A stretch of 64,000 bases of DNA from Homalodisca vitripennis (taxonomy: Eukaryota > Arthropoda > Insecta > Hemiptera > Cicadellidae): assembly GCF_021130785.1 (NCBI RefSeq), contig NC_060214.1, positions 106,056,001 through 106,120,000 of the forward strand. The letters run 5' to 3'. Below are positions 34,011 to 47,735 of the stretch, piece by piece; position 1 is the first letter of the stretch; each line of letters opens with the position of its first letter. The position numbers and the translations under genes were made by a program. The notes under the pieces were generated by a model. That model was not told the origin of the DNA and did not search any database. It was given only the letters and a program-made list of their open reading frames with translations.

Positions 34011-36590
34011 CTCCTTGAGTAGGAACTCTTTGCCAATTCTACACCCTTTGCTAATGCTGAGCTAATTAAAAATTGTATTTCCGAAGATAATAAGGCACTT
34101 GTAGAATAATAATATACATATATACGGTCTAAAGGTATAGAGGACCTAACGTGTGACCTTTAGATCGTTTTGATCCACTAAGCGTCGGTATATATTCAAG
34201 TTAATGAATCCCAATTGATCCCAGTAAAAACACACACAAATCCATAAATATGTAATATTACAGATTTTAATATTAGTAGATATCCTCATCAGTTTTCCGG
34301 CATCTTAAAACACCAGTTTCCAAAAGTTTATTGATAAAGAACACGGTTTATCTAAGCGCTGTCGTTATTATCACTAGATATACTCGTAAATATGCGTCAC
34401 CACTCTATAAAAAATAACAGCGTTGACACAATAATATAACTCATTACATTTTTGATGTGTGGTGAAAAACAATTTTAACGAGATTCCTTCCAGTAAACCG
34501 TTTTAAAAATTAGCTGACTTCAAATTTGACTAGATTTATCATTTATATTTACTTTTTTACGGGCTCTCCTAAGCTAGCAGTGAGTGCCGCGGCTCTCTGA
34601 TTGCAGGTCGAGCTACTGACGAGCTGTGTACGTCAATACAGGAACCGTTTAGTTCTCTCTCTCCCCTGCTTCTCACACTAAACGAAAAATGGAGGTTATT
34701 TTCCGAAGGGCCCTCTGATAATTGCTTCATTGTCAATGTACTGAGACAGAGTAAACAGTCTGGAAGCTATTTTTCCGAATGTGACCTAAATTCAAAAAAA
34801 TATCTGTGCTCCGTTTAAGAGAACGTTATTGTTTATATTTACAAAACTTTGTTGCGTATAACAAGAAAACTATTAAAATTTGTTTTTCAATAATATTTAT
34901 TGACTATTATCTAAAACTGTTAAAAATTCATAAGGTAAAAATTCATAGTTCCTTATACCGATAACATGTAATTACATATACCTGCTAATAGGGATTACAT
35001 ACGATAGGGATAGGGTATCGACTTGTCATAAATTAATGTATTTACCAGATTATAATATGATAGAAAAAGTCTAGTAACCAAGAAATACAAGACAAAATAG
35101 TTTGCGGGGTTCTCCTGAGAAATAAAATATAAGCTGCTTAGGCTCTACTTTTTTAGGCTTAGAATAAAAAAAAAACTAAAGGCTCTATACCTCTACCTTC
35201 ACACTTATTCCAATTTATTGTATAAATTAAAGTTATTTCGTTCTCAACGTATATTTCTTTCATTTTTTTCTGAATAAATAGTTTGCGGATTTTCTTACTA
35301 CAAAAATTACTATATTGTCAATGCAATAATGGCTATGCCAAGAAGGGTGAGCATGTTTACAAAGAAATACTTTAAATATATTAGAAATTCCGTAAAGTTA
35401 CGTGCAACAACTCTGCCCAACTGAGTTACGTACAATTACGTTGCCTTCACTCCTGCCCGCCTTGAGATTGTTTCTTCATCACTAACTTCTCGTCTCATGA
35501 ATTGAATTACAACGAGGAGTAACCAAAGTCAACGTTCTGTAATTGAATTGGTTGGCTTCCCCATAAAACGGTTTCCCGTTTTGGCTTATTACATTTTAGT
35601 TAAGTTTGTATTTTGAATTAGAATTTGTTATTTTAAATAACTTTCTGGGGCTGAAACAATTCATTTCTGCCTGTCAATTTGTCTATCTAAATGCGCCGAT
35701 ATAAAGATTTACCTATAACAGTGATGTTTTATAATAAAGTACATTTTTATTCTCCGAACTCAACTATAGTGCATTTCTAATTAAGGAATTTTGCCAAGTT
35801 GGCTAACACTTTTACTTTGGTCGTATACTATGATAGAAACAAAAAATCTCATATTAAATACATTTCTAAGCAAACTGAATCACAAACTTAGTGACTTGTT
35901 GTTTAGGTTTTAATTACTTACATATTCAAGAAGCTATATGATATATCAATCGGTTTTAAGTACTACGTTCGCCTTCGGGTGCAATAGATGTCCAGTATGT
36001 AACATTATTGATTTCGGATGTCATATTTTATGAGATTTCAACAATGAGTAATGCCTTAAGTTGTGATTACATTGTTAAAAGTATGCTCAGTATATTAAAC
36101 CATGCAAGTACAAGCGTCAAATTTAAAACACCTTTATTATTAGCTATTATCTAGTCCACTATAGCTTAATTAATCTTCATTACATAGAAATACAACCCTT
36201 ATACATATTATCATTTTTTGAGTAATACAATGCCAAAACAACATAAAAACAGTGATTGCGAATGTTGAGTTAGTGTTTGGATGCAAATTGGCCATTACGA
36301 CTTTGCGACTGTTCACGAAATGGTGCACTTTAATCAGAGCCAGAGCTGACTGTGTGTACTGGAGAACGGGTCTCCAATTAATTTTGTGCCGGCGGCTAGC
36401 AAGTCTAATACGGAGCTGGAACAGTTAACGCCACGTGACAGTTGTATTCGTGATGTTTATACATGCTCCTTGCACTCTCCTCTTATCCTTCTCGCAATAT
36501 TAAATTATTTATCCGTTATTAATTTAGTGAACTCATATGGGAGGTTTTACAGGAGGTAAATAAAACTCTCTACCTCAGAGAGAGAGAGAG
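34011..36590. other. Long unassigned stretch with two GC-richer patches
   Basis: The GC-richer patches are at 34,558-34,730 (GTGAGTGCCGCGGCTCTCTG) and 36,335-36,480 (GTGCCGGCGGCTAGCAAGTC). They share no obvious similarity. A segment at 35,390-35,470 repeats TTACGTGCAACA/TTACGTACAATTACGTTG motifs. A short (GA)n run at 36,577-36,592 marks the truncated 5' edge of the gypsy fragment. No coding region recognised. Confidence 0.35.
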
Positions 36591-38753
36591 ATTGTAAATA
36601 GACTAAGCAAACATGGCTTAACGGCAAACCTAGAGAAAGCAAAGTTTTGTTTTGAGGAAATCTCCTTTTTGGGGAATTTAATTAAAAATAATACAGTAAC
36701 TATAGATCCCGAGCGAACAAGGAGTATAAGAGAATTTATGCCGCCTAAGAACGCCAAACAAATTTCACAGTTTTTAGGTATGACTAATTCCTTTTCAAAA
36801 TTTACAAATAATTATGCCGATTTATGTAATCCTTTAAATCATTTAAGAAGGAAAAAACGCTAAATTTATTTGTACAAGTGAATGCCAAGATTCGTTTGTA
36901 AAGTTAAAAGAAGCGATAATGAATCCTCCTGTACTCCAGTTAGCCGATTTTTCAAAGCAATTTATATTAATGACAGATGCTAGTGGCATAGCCGCAGGTG
37001 GTTGTTTATTACAGGAAAACGACCAAAATGAATTAATGCCAATAGCCTATTACTCTAGGAAATTTACTGATGCCGAATTAAAATATACTGTTTATGAAAA
37101 AGAAGCTTTGAGTGCACTAACTTACATAGAAAAATGGCACGAATTTTTAGAAGTAAGAACCTTTAAATTAATAACTGATAACCAAGCTTTATCCTATGTC
37201 CTCAATCACAAAAGGAAGGTAGGAAGACTTGCCCGGTGGATCGAGAGGATTTTGAATTTGCCATTTGAGATGGAATTTAAAAGTTCCACCGATAATGCGC
37301 TGGCAGATGCCCTATCACGTATGTTTGAGGGCGAGTCGACGGGAACAGCTAATCCGAGCCCCAGTGACTGCTGGAACGGAACCAGACCAGGATAAAAAAT
37401 AGATTATCGATTTCCTTCTGCCATTCAAACTCCTCCCGAAGGCAAAAATGTAAACCAACATCTAATGTAAAGCCTAAAATGCAGATAAATAATAAGTGCA
37501 ATAACAAGGATAATTTGTGGTTATTAATTAATGATTTGCCATTAGCGTTTAAAGATTTAGAAAAATATAAACTTCAAGATAAAGAAACTCAGCAAATCAT
37601 TCAATCTGTAAAAAGCAATAGTAACAGTTTATGTTATTTTATAAAAAACAATTTACTGATATACAAAAGGAATGTAAAAAGTAAGAGTAAGATATTTTTG
37701 CCTGTACAGTTAATTGATTTAGTATATGAATTCTTCCACAGTTCTTTAATAGGTCATTTAGGCATTGCTGGAACGCAAAGAGAAATTAATCAGTATTTTT
37801 ATAGACCTGATTTAGACGAAATTATAAAGGCAAAAGTCAAAGAATGTAATGATTGTAAAATGAGTAAAGTGTGCCAAAGAAAATATGAAGGCGAATTAGT
37901 ATCTGTGCCATTTAAGAACAATATGGATTGTTTTATTCATAGATCTTTTGGGTCCCTTAGTTAGAACTAGAAACAGTAATGTATATTTACTTGTAGCTTT
38001 AGATGCCGGCAGTAAATTTCTATGGCTAATCCCTTTGAGGGAATGTAAGAGTGCTGAAATATGTAATAAATTAGACCGCATAATTTTTAACAACTTTCTG
38101 TACCTAAAATAATAGTGTCAGACAATGCCGCATATTTTACATCACTGTATTTTAAGAAGTTCTTATTTAAGAATTTTATTGAACACCATAGACTAGCGCC
38201 TTACAGGGCTAATGGAAATCAATCAGAAAGGCATATTAGAAACATATCTACATTATTACGTAGTTTCTATCACAACTGTCATAGTAATTGTTATAATGAA
38301 CTAGGCTATATACAATTAAGTTTAAACACCACCCATAATAAAAGCACAGGTTTTGCTGCCTTTGATTTAATGCTTAATCATTCCTGTAATAATGCTTTAT
38401 CTAATTTATGGAAGCTAAATGATATAATTTGTGAGAATTTGTCCAAGGAAACTGTTGTAAACAATTTAAAGAGAGCTGTGGTGAATGTAAAAAGGAGTAT
38501 AGCACATAACAGTAATAGACAAAAGTACTCAGAGCAAAATGTAAAACATCCCTTCAAGTTGCATTCCTTAGTATGGATTAGAACCCACTATTTAAGCAAT
38601 AAGGTAGAAAAGTCTTGTGCAAAATTAGCACCAAAATATGTAGGAATTTATAGAATTTTATATTTTTTAAGCCCTGTAACTTGTATTGTACAACACACTG
38701 CGAATTTTTTGAATGTAAAAAAAGTTCATATTGTAGATTTAAAATTAAATTAA
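36591..38753 (+). pseudogene. Ty3/gypsy retrotransposon pol, 3' half, frameshifted
   Basis: Pieces in different frames follow the gypsy pol order. At 36,591-36,863 is the end of RT: LEKAKFCFEEISFLGN, then RSIREFMPPKNAKQISQFLG. RNase H (about 36,862-37,330) starts after a shift near 36,857 and keeps its acidic residues in MTDASGIAAGG, YEKEALSAL, LITDNQALSYV and DNALADALSR. The integrase zinc finger (37,479-37,964) has HSSLIGHLG and ECNDC (H-x5-H, C-x2-C). The integrase core keeps its first Asp in LLVALDAGSKFLW (about 38,000, another frame), its second in VSDNAAYF (38,113) and the Glu in NQSERHIRNI (38,219). The C-terminus reads KLAPKYVGIYRIL and VKKVHIVDLKLN. Everything upstream of mid-RT, including gag and protease, is absent, and no env was seen. 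At least four shifts or stops make it non-functional, yet the RNase H and DDE residues survive, which suggests moderate age. Confidence 0.9.
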
Positions 38754-39089
38754 GCCCTGTTCTGTATAAAAAAATACTTTGTAGCATCCCTAGCTTAAGG
38801 AACCACTTGCTGCCAAATTTAAAAGATAAGATAAAATCCAGGAATTTAATTGTTTGGTGAATTCTAAACGAATGTTTAAATGGAAATAAAATATAGAAAA
38901 AGAATTTGTAAATAGACTTTGTATAAGGAAATGAGACAGAGTTGATCCTGACTATTTGTAATAAAGGAAACAAATATAAAAATTGTGTCTGTCTTTTGTA
39001 TATATGTCGAAATACTGAAGTTTTGAATTTTGTATATATTTGAACTGTTTATAATTCGTGTAGATGTAAGATGTATAGGATGTTGTATG

Positions 39090-39133
<44 letters not shown>

Positions 39134-39628
39134 GAGTAATGCAGTATTAATAAGAAATGGAAGACTTAGCTTCTCGTGAGGGGATGTTTCATTCCAAAGT
39201 ATTCGATCAAGATTGGTAACTTGACGCAAGTCGCAGGGTATTTATTGGTAAAACACTATCAAAACCCTAGTATGAATGCGACGCCTATCTAACACTACAC
39301 TACACTACACTTATTCACGATTTAATCTCCTTAAATGCCCTTATTCTCGCAACGACCCGCAAATTCTAAAACGCTGCAACGTGCACTGCATGAAAATAGT
39401 TTGCCTCAATCGATTTTCTATTTTTGGTCCCTAAGCGAGCAGATAAGAAAGTCCATAGAACTGCATTGGCATGCGATCTAGCGGATTTCATAGGAAACTT
39501 TTGAAACCCCGCGCTATGGTGTTGTTATGGTTGAATTTGAATTTATGTAATGAATAAAGGTTGAAATAAGTTTGTTATTTAGGATATGTTTAAAGTAAAG
39601 TGACTAACTAGGTTGCAAACTCAAAACA
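38754..39628 (+). other. 3' region of the gypsy copy, non-coding
   Basis: AT-rich, with a (TA)n run at 39,092-39,130. No env-like frame. An imperfect 15-bp inverted repeat lies at its end (39,602-39,616 against 39,683-39,697). Confidence 0.4.
39092..39130. repeat. (TA)n microsatellite
   Basis: An almost pure TA run of about 39 bp. Confidence 0.9.
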
Positions 39629-40380
39629 GGGGGGTTTCTGTACCGTAAATTAGTTAATTCAATTTCATATAATGTAAATTTCGCAACCTAGTCAGCCAGT
39701 ATAATATAATACTATTTTACATCCAATGTTCCAGAACTAAATTATTGGGCGGAGTAACTACCTAATTGGCACGCGTATGAATATTTTCTTCTAACCCTTT
39801 GTAGCAGCCCAACTACGTGACCGATCAGACCTCGCGCGCTTTGTCCGTAAGTAAAATTTATCTTTTCGTATTATTAAAATTAGCCCTTTGATGCCAAACG
39901 TATAAAAATGAATGTAACGTAAAGTAAATTTGTAAATAGTAAAGTAACGTACCCTTGAAGATCTGTTATTTGCTTGATTGAGATAGATAAAAGTTGTGGC
40001 GTCATCCTTATGGCGAACACGTTTTTATAATAAGTAATTTGTATCATTAAATGGCTAATACCGTCGCGAATTTGTTTTAGGCGACTTCACGTAGCTCACG
40101 TAGCTGATGTATCTCACGTGTTGTTTGAGTAGATGGCTACCACTTTCCCAACTTCTACTCCTCTTCTAGGAATAACCGTTCTTAGACTACAGCTTCAAAG
40201 TCTCGTGCCAAGACGCCGACGCCCGGGTTGTGAGTCTACATATTGCGAAGGGAATTGGGATCTTATTGTTTTATAAAGTAAAACATCGTAGGCATAATTC
40301 CACAGAACATTGGATATTTTAGGCCCACCTAGCAGATATACATTTTTAGTTCTTATATTCTAATTGGCAGCAACGTGGGC
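39629..40380 (+). repeat. Possible gypsy PPT, LTR and PBS-like site
   Basis: A G6 run (39,629-39,634) in a purine tract could be the polypurine tract, followed by TG at 39,639. About 725 bp later TTGGCAGCAACGTGGGC (40,364-40,380) looks like a primer-binding site. Together these would fit an LTR at about 39,639-40,363. No second LTR exists in the window to prove it, and a PBS after a 3' LTR would need a tandem or recombined element. Treat as a hypothesis. Confidence 0.2.
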
Positions 40381-42120
40381 ATTACATACTTTTCCTTTAC
40401 CATCTAAAAGTGGTGCTTGTAAGTATTCATAATTAAACTGAACTTATAAGTAAACTTTGCAATTCGAGTATTTAATACTACGACCTCAGAAGTCACCAAC
40501 CCCATGTGTTATCGTCCAACGGTACAATCTATTTCGCATGCAATAGGAATTCTACTCGTTTGGAAACAATAGTACTATTCATTATCTGCATCAATGGCAA
40601 TAGTGTTATCATTCCATTTAAATTCAAAGTAACTACTTTGATGAAACTTGTGGAACATTTTCCTCAATCTCTCCCCAACCCTCTAGCTAACCCTCAACTT
40701 CCTGCAGCTCAGTATCCGGCTCTGCCAACAAAGGATCTGTAGCTCCTACAACTATACATAACGTAGCTGGGAAGGGTTGATTCAGTTTGAATATTGTGTT
40801 TAGATCCAGTTTACCTTGCAATTAGGACATGGGCTCCTGGAATTTCTGGTTGGAATTTCATATTTCCGATGCCACAGCTGAGTGTTCCTTGTATCCTAGC
40901 TCAAAACATAAAAATACTCATTCATAGATCTCGGATACCTATTTTAGACAAAAATCCTTTACTTCTAGCCCTTGTTCATGTACAAAAATATAGATTGTAT
41001 TTTCGGTACCATAGTTTAATTTTTTGTAGTCTCTATAAAGAAAATATATACATACGTATGACTAACAAGTATACTTCCGTCGAAAAGTGTCTACTTCCTG
41101 CTATTTTTATTTACTTTTGGTTCAAAATACTTTCAATGCAATATTTGAGTTTACCTTGTTGCTCTGATGCGTTTAATATACATACGTACGGGAGGAGTGT
41201 AAAGCCTAATAATGTTTAGGTAAAACCCCTAGAATTCCAGGTATAGAGGAAAATCTTTCTTCAGTTTATGTAACATTTCAAAATAACAGTTTAAAAGGTT
41301 TTTGGGCTGCAGTCTTTGAAAAAATATCCTTCAGCCATGAAATTTCGTTGTACTGTAGTATGGCTTTTATTCAAACTGTAAAAAAATCCTAACACGGTTA
41401 TGAGGACTACACAAAAATTTGTTTTGCAAAATATATATGACGAAAATCCTGGAATTCTACATTAATATATTTTGAATGATTATAATTAAGTTTTTGTATT
41501 ATAATTCGTTTATTAATAAATTTCATTTTTCACTAAGTATAAATACTTTTCCGACTAATCCAGAATGTCTATTATCTATATTAAACCACATTTAAAACGT
41601 ATGTTTTTACAGATTGAATTTGTATTTATAGAACTCGATACTCATGATTTCGGTTGTTTGTTAAAATTTATTAATCGGTATCAAGTAACATTATCGATCA
41701 TTCTAGTTACAAAATGATGATGAAGGATGAAATGAAATCGGGACCGTTCTCAAGTTTTATATTGTATAATATAGTTTTATATGATACTTCGCGCAAATAT
41801 GCTACGTGCCATTATATCACGTAATCCTAAAAACATGTCTCTCCATACGGTATCTGTTGATACAGTCCAATTATTAGAAGATATAAAACAAGCATGCATG
41901 TTACCAGTATGGTTAGTAGGTCTTGAAGTGAAACAGAAACTAAATTAGTGTTTTAATAAATTTAGATAATGGACCAAGGCTAAAATTACGGAGATAAAGA
42001 GTGAAATCCAATCAATTGACGCAAGGATTATAAATTACGCTGGATACCTGGTGCTTATATTGAAAATTCGCCACATTATTTGATTTGATATGATCTGACT
42101 TCAGTCTTATCTCTCAGTTT
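40381..42120. other. Unassigned stretch
   Basis: Two open frames of 78 and 141 codons (40,506-40,742 and 40,794-41,219) show no recognisable motif and look incidental. A short segment near 40,755 (ACATAACGTAGCTGGGAAGG) is echoed near 62,265 (ACATATAACGTAGCTATGGT). Confidence 0.35.
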
Positions 42121-42640
42121 AATAACAGTTCTTATTGGTATAGACTGCATGGAGAAAGGAAAATATCGGGATACTAATTTTTTTAAATTTGTTCCAAAGT
42201 TAACTCCTGCTGAAGATTTCATTACCTTTGACACGGTCCTGGTGGGATGTAAGAGTTAATCAAGACACAATTTGCCAGGTATTTATAATTTTCCTTTGCA
42301 CCTTTCTCTGGAACAAGCTCCATTCATTATGATTGCCTCGAGTGAAGTAAATTCAGTAATTTTAATGGTCACTATTTTGAAAAATTATAGAATATAAAAA
42401 TAGTGTCTACAAAACATATTAAATGTTTTAGAATTGAAGATGTTGATGTTATTTGTCAAAAGTAATTTAATAAAATAAATAGTTTAAGTGTGGTATTTAT
42501 TTTAATTCTAATATTTACATAACATGTACACATTTAATTCAGTTTCAGCACATCCGTGACGTGATTGAGAATTCGTATATCTCGATAAATTTGTTCAAGA
42601 AACATATGTTTTAAGTAGGAGGACTGATTTGTTTAACGCT
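42121..42640 (+). repeat. Inverted duplication, left arm
   Basis: Reverse complement of about 47,736-48,260 in two blocks: 42,121-42,330 (AGATTTCATTACCTTTGACA at 42,216; ACACAATTTGCCAGG) and 42,545-42,640 (GTAGGAGGACTGATTTGTTT). The blocks keep the same order in the inverted partner. No convincing protein; the class is unknown. Confidence 0.7.
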
Positions 42641-45437
42641 GTCACACATGCTTGGATGTTGAATAAAAACTTATGTAGACAAGGTGTGGATCATGTATAA
42701 GACATTTACTAAACATACATAAGACACAATTGACCATTGATAAAAGAAGGTTAGATAAACTTACAAAAATGGAGACCTATTTAAAATTTAAAGTTCGACT
42801 GTTCACTTTTCCCCACTGATTGGATTCCGTCCATCAAAAATAAATATACATATAGTATACATTATAAAATATTATCTGTATATAAAAAAAATTTTACAGT
42901 GGCAAAATCTACGACGTTTAAATTTACTTACGTTTTAATTAAACTTATGTATAAGATTTTGGAAATCATACTTTAATATAAAAACACAGATCATATGATA
43001 TTGCGTTAATTTGTAAAATAACAGACATGTATTCTATAAGGTCTGACGTAAATGAACAACGTCGTAACTGAGAAAGACCAGCTGCCGAGTTGTGGTAAAT
43101 AATATAATGAATAATTCAAAAGGCATCCCTTACAACACCAAGGAAAACGCCGCACACACCGACTTCAGGATAGCGCCCATTATTTATGGACTTATATTTG
43201 GGAGACTTTTATACTTTTGACCATTTTATGATGAAATACACAGATAATTAATATTTATTTACGTGACATATGTGTAGAAATAAATACACACATGTGTAGA
43301 AAGCACTGTATACACCTTCCGTGTGATTTTTACACTACGGTTTCCTATTTGTTTATTTAATTTTATTTACTTATTTACAACATCTATGTATACATTATTT
43401 CTATCTTTTATATCATTAGGGCCTTTAATATATTTAATGATTTTTCGTGTACTGTAATGGAAATGATAATTTTCTTTATACTTATAAATGTTACGTTAAT
43501 GTTTAGAATTTATTAATATTGTTAGTTAATAAATTTTAAAATGGATTATTCTTAGTCAAATACTTAGGTAACATGCAATGGGATAACTCTGTTCTATTTT
43601 ATTTTACTGAAACCTTCCATTTATTTTAAAATTTGTTGCCTATTACACAAATATAATTGTACTCCTAAACTTTAATTCTTGAATTTTCACAACAAATGAT
43701 CGCAAAATTCTAACATTTAAATATTCCCAGAGGGATTATAAAGGACAGCCTTGATCGGTTTGTGAATTATAAATGATCTTCTTACTTATTCAGAGGCAAT
43801 TATGTGGTTTATAATTCATGCACTTCATCAGTTCAACAAGTTTCTACTTTAATAGAACTCATTGAAATGCTCACGCAAGACCAGCATCACAAGCTTAACA
43901 CTTTTACTTTTTCGAATCCGAAAATTGTATCTTATAATATGAGTTATTGTGAATATTCTGGAATGAAAAGTTTAGGAGTATAAGTATATTCATGTAGTAA
44001 GTAGCAGTTGTTACATTGTATGAATAGTTTTCGGTTTTTGAGAAATTGAAATTGGTTATTTAGAAATTATTAAATTAGTAAATTGATTTAGTTAAGTAAA
44101 TGTAACCTAAATATTTCACTGGGAATAATCCATTTTATAATTTATGAATGAAAAATTTAGCTTTTAATACTGCTTAAAGGGTCCAGCGATTAGATCTCCT
44201 ATAGTACTCAGTCATTTATTCTGGATTGCTCGCCATCAAGTGAGGGTTAGTATGAAACTAATAGTCGCCTGTTTACATTACCATTTGTTACGCTTCGTCT
44301 GAGGAAATTATGTTAACTAATACTACATTTAATGTTACAGTTAATGTGTTATCACTACTATTATTTTTATTAATCATGAAATAAATATTTACACTTTAAA
44401 TAAAATGCTTTACTGCCCTCGAATCGGGTTATACCTGAGAACTCTCTCTAGGTGCCAATATTGGTGTATCGCAAAGCAAGTTAAAGTACAACAACCACCC
44501 TTGGGTGTATATAAAAAGTAAAGTTTTCTCTGCATATAAATGATCTACATTAAAGCACCTTTTAATTATGCTAATATTAATCAACAAAACTGTACTTATA
44601 TACGAGATATAAGAGTACCTTTTTACACCGATAAGCAACGAACAACAAAAAGTACCTTAACTAATTTTGTTTTTATTCAAATAATTACCACATTTTTATA
44701 TTTTACTGTAAATTATAAAGAGAGATCAACAGTTTAAAATTCAAGACTTACCTCCATTTTAAAATGGAAATTAACATGATATATTTTACTTTTAGTTACT
44801 ATTCTTTTTGTTAGCTTACCATAACTGTCATGTTCCCAGATATTTCGATATACTGTTTTTGAGATTTATTTTTAAAAACCTTAGATTAAACTTAAAATAT
44901 TGAAAGACGGCACTAAAAGAAACTCGATACAAGTTCATGTTCATATGAATTTGCTACTTGTTTCTGACTCCAGTGTCATTTTCTGAAGTTGAGCTAACCT
45001 CTCGCGAAAAACGCTGAATATCAAGCAGAACATTTACTTCTTCAAAAACAATAGCAATTTGTTCCACCAATTTCATGTAGGAAAACAGTCAGAGCTTTCC
45101 AATCCTTTGTTTACTCTGTTGTTAAACCCTAACAACCTTGCATAAATCTTTTAAAAGCTTTTTAAAAGTTCCCTCATAAAGTTGTTTTTCGTATATCTCA
45201 GATATAATTATAGTATTTTGTTAAAACTTATCTTTCACATTAACATTTTTACAGTTTAAGTTAATTGACATACATACATATAGTTTTTTACTTTAACTGT
45301 GACATTATGTTTCTTATTAATATGTCAAACGTTCTAGAATCATAAAAAAAAATCTACCGATACGAAGGGTAAATTTTAACTAACGACCACAACTAATTGA
45401 GCATCAAACAATCTCGTTATAATTTGTTGTATTTCTG

Positions 45438-45439
<2 letters not shown>
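42641..45439. other. Unassigned, between the inverted arms
   Basis: AT-rich, no repeat partner or coding region recognised. A somewhat GC-richer patch is at 43,060-43,180. Confidence 0.35.

Positions 45440-45494
<55 letters not shown>
45440..45494. repeat. (TA)n microsatellite
   Basis: An almost pure TA run of about 55 bp. Confidence 0.9.
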
Positions 45495-45497
<3 letters not shown>

Positions 45498-47735
45498 ATT
45501 TTTTCTCATCAATACAGTAGTTGTAAAACAGATTTCATTATTAATTTATACATTTTTAATTTGCTTACATATTTTATAACCATAATGAGTATGCAATATA
45601 GAAGCCGCAAAATTTAAATTAAAATTTATTAAGGAAAACTACCTTAAGTTGTAATTATAAATAATTTATTAAAATAACTACCGAACACTGGCAAATGGTG
45701 GTTATTCACGTTTTTCAAGGTTTTCATCTTGTTTTGTTATATACAGGTCTAAGATTGAAATAAAATATATTCTTATTCTTAACTGTATACATACAATTTG
45801 ATGTAAATGTATTTTTAAATTTTCTGAATGTATTTTTTTGTTCTAATAAAATTCACACAATATTCATCAAGAGTTCTAAAATCCAGTTTAGAGTGCAGTA
45901 CAATTTAAGAAGTTTAGGCTATAACCATAGAACTACAAAACACCAAGTACACTGCAGAAGCTAAATTAATAGAATAGCTCTTCCAGCAAAGCTCTAAATA
46001 ATTCACAAAGACAACTCGACTCGCCATCATTCTGTTGTATTGATCTTAGACGAGTTTCCATCCATTGTTAAGTGGCATCAACAGCAAAGGCTTTGTTGAC
46101 ACAGAGGCTTGGGGCTTTCACAACGGCAAAAGTCAACCTCCCCGCATCCCCAGGCTTCTCTCGTGTACCACTGAGTGTTTTGTTATGTGAATTTAAATAA
46201 GCACTCAAGCACTTTAATGAACTTTGGGAAAACTTGCATTACTAAGGTCATTTACTGAAAATCTGTCCAGTATATGAGAAGTTTTTCTTCATTAATTTAA
46301 TCCTTTTATCAGGTCACTGATAGAAACATATATAATAAATTGAATCCTTAGATTTAAACATGAGGACTAATAAAATGTAACTGCCTTTGACTGGTCACCA
46401 TTAGGAGTAGAGAAAAAATTTGAATATGAAATTTGTACTAGTTTTTTATGTGAATACACCACTGTGAAACCGTCAATTGAGGAAAGTTTGTATTAAAAAG
46501 GTTGAGTCACTTTTAAAAGCTCTTATTCAATACATGCAATTAAAGTTTCGTCTTGCAACTAATGCCACTACCAAAAAGACATATTTTTTTTATTTAGTAT
46601 AACATAACATTTAAAAAGGACACATTTTCTGAATGTAATTACAGAGTAAAAATTGCTGTTATTATAAAAGTGGAATTTCACGAAATTCCGAATTGTGTCT
46701 TCGTACGATTCTTGTAAATATTTTATTTAGCTGATATTTTGCATATTTGGCTGATCGTTAGCGAAGCTTACAGGTCGAGAGGCTATCACTTATTTATTTC
46801 TATCAGTCCATTCGGTATACCAAGAATGAACTGGCCTATAGATATAAAATGTTGCATGTAATCACTTGATAAAAAAGACTCGCATCTTAGTAAATGACAT
46901 TGTTTATCAAAAATGAATCGCATTTATTAATTATAGAATTTGTTGGTTTTGTAATTTAACTGAAATAACTACCATAAAGTAAAAGAGAAAAAATAATAGA
47001 CTAGAAAGTCGATGTTAAAGTTGTTGCAACGATTTGATTTCAACACCTTCTTGCGTTGTAGTACCCACCTTAAATCACCGGAAACTGAAGTCAGTCCCTA
47101 CTTTCGGACACCTTACACATTGAATCAATTTCAAATTTTGAATATCATATTAATATTGCTATAACTAGTTATGATTTAGTCGACTTTGGTTTGTAAGCAT
47201 TTCGCTCCAATTTCAATTTTCTTTAGATTGCAATATATAATAAGGATGCAGCATAAAAGGTGTTTCTAATTTAAAAGAACTAAGAAAATTCAGTCTGTAT
47301 CATACAAATAGTTTTCAACAAATAAAATTGTATAAATATGGCAACGTAGATAAATCATCCTAGCAATTTAAACTCTCAACTGCAAAATATGTAAGGAATG
47401 AATAACCACAAGAATGTATTTCGCAAGTGGTAGTTCGATTTTGCACAGCTCCGTAGCGTTGGGTCCGACGTAACAAATTTAGATATTTACTTATTATAAT
47501 ATTACAGTATGTAACACTATAATTACAATTAATGTAATTTTATGGATCGTACTCTGTAAAAAAGTTTGTATATTACTAAGAATCAGACACAAATATACAT
47601 TAATAAAATAGACCTCCTTTATATTAAAATCATCTTTAATGTTATGTTTATATTTTAATGATATTGTCTTATAGAACTTAATCCGTTCTTACATTTACAT
47701 TTTACCAGGAACTAAACTTTAAGCGAAAGCAATAA
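45495..47735. other. Unassigned stretch
   Basis: GC-richer patch at 46,010-46,180 (ACAGCAAAGGCTTTGTTGAC). The segment at 46,755-46,815 (GTTAGCGAAGCTTACAGGTC) resembles 58,019-58,095 (GCTAGCGAAGCAATTACTCG) and may belong to a short dispersed repeat. Otherwise nothing. Confidence 0.35.

Noticed and set aside
36541..36592. (GA)n run as a possible promoter GAGA site for the gypsy copy
   Set aside because: It lies at a truncation point inside RT, not at an LTR or gene start.
40506..41219. Frames of 78 and 141 codons as possible genes or gag start
   Set aside because: No family motif, AT-driven composition rich in Ile, Tyr, Phe and Leu, and no conserved neighbour; treated as chance.
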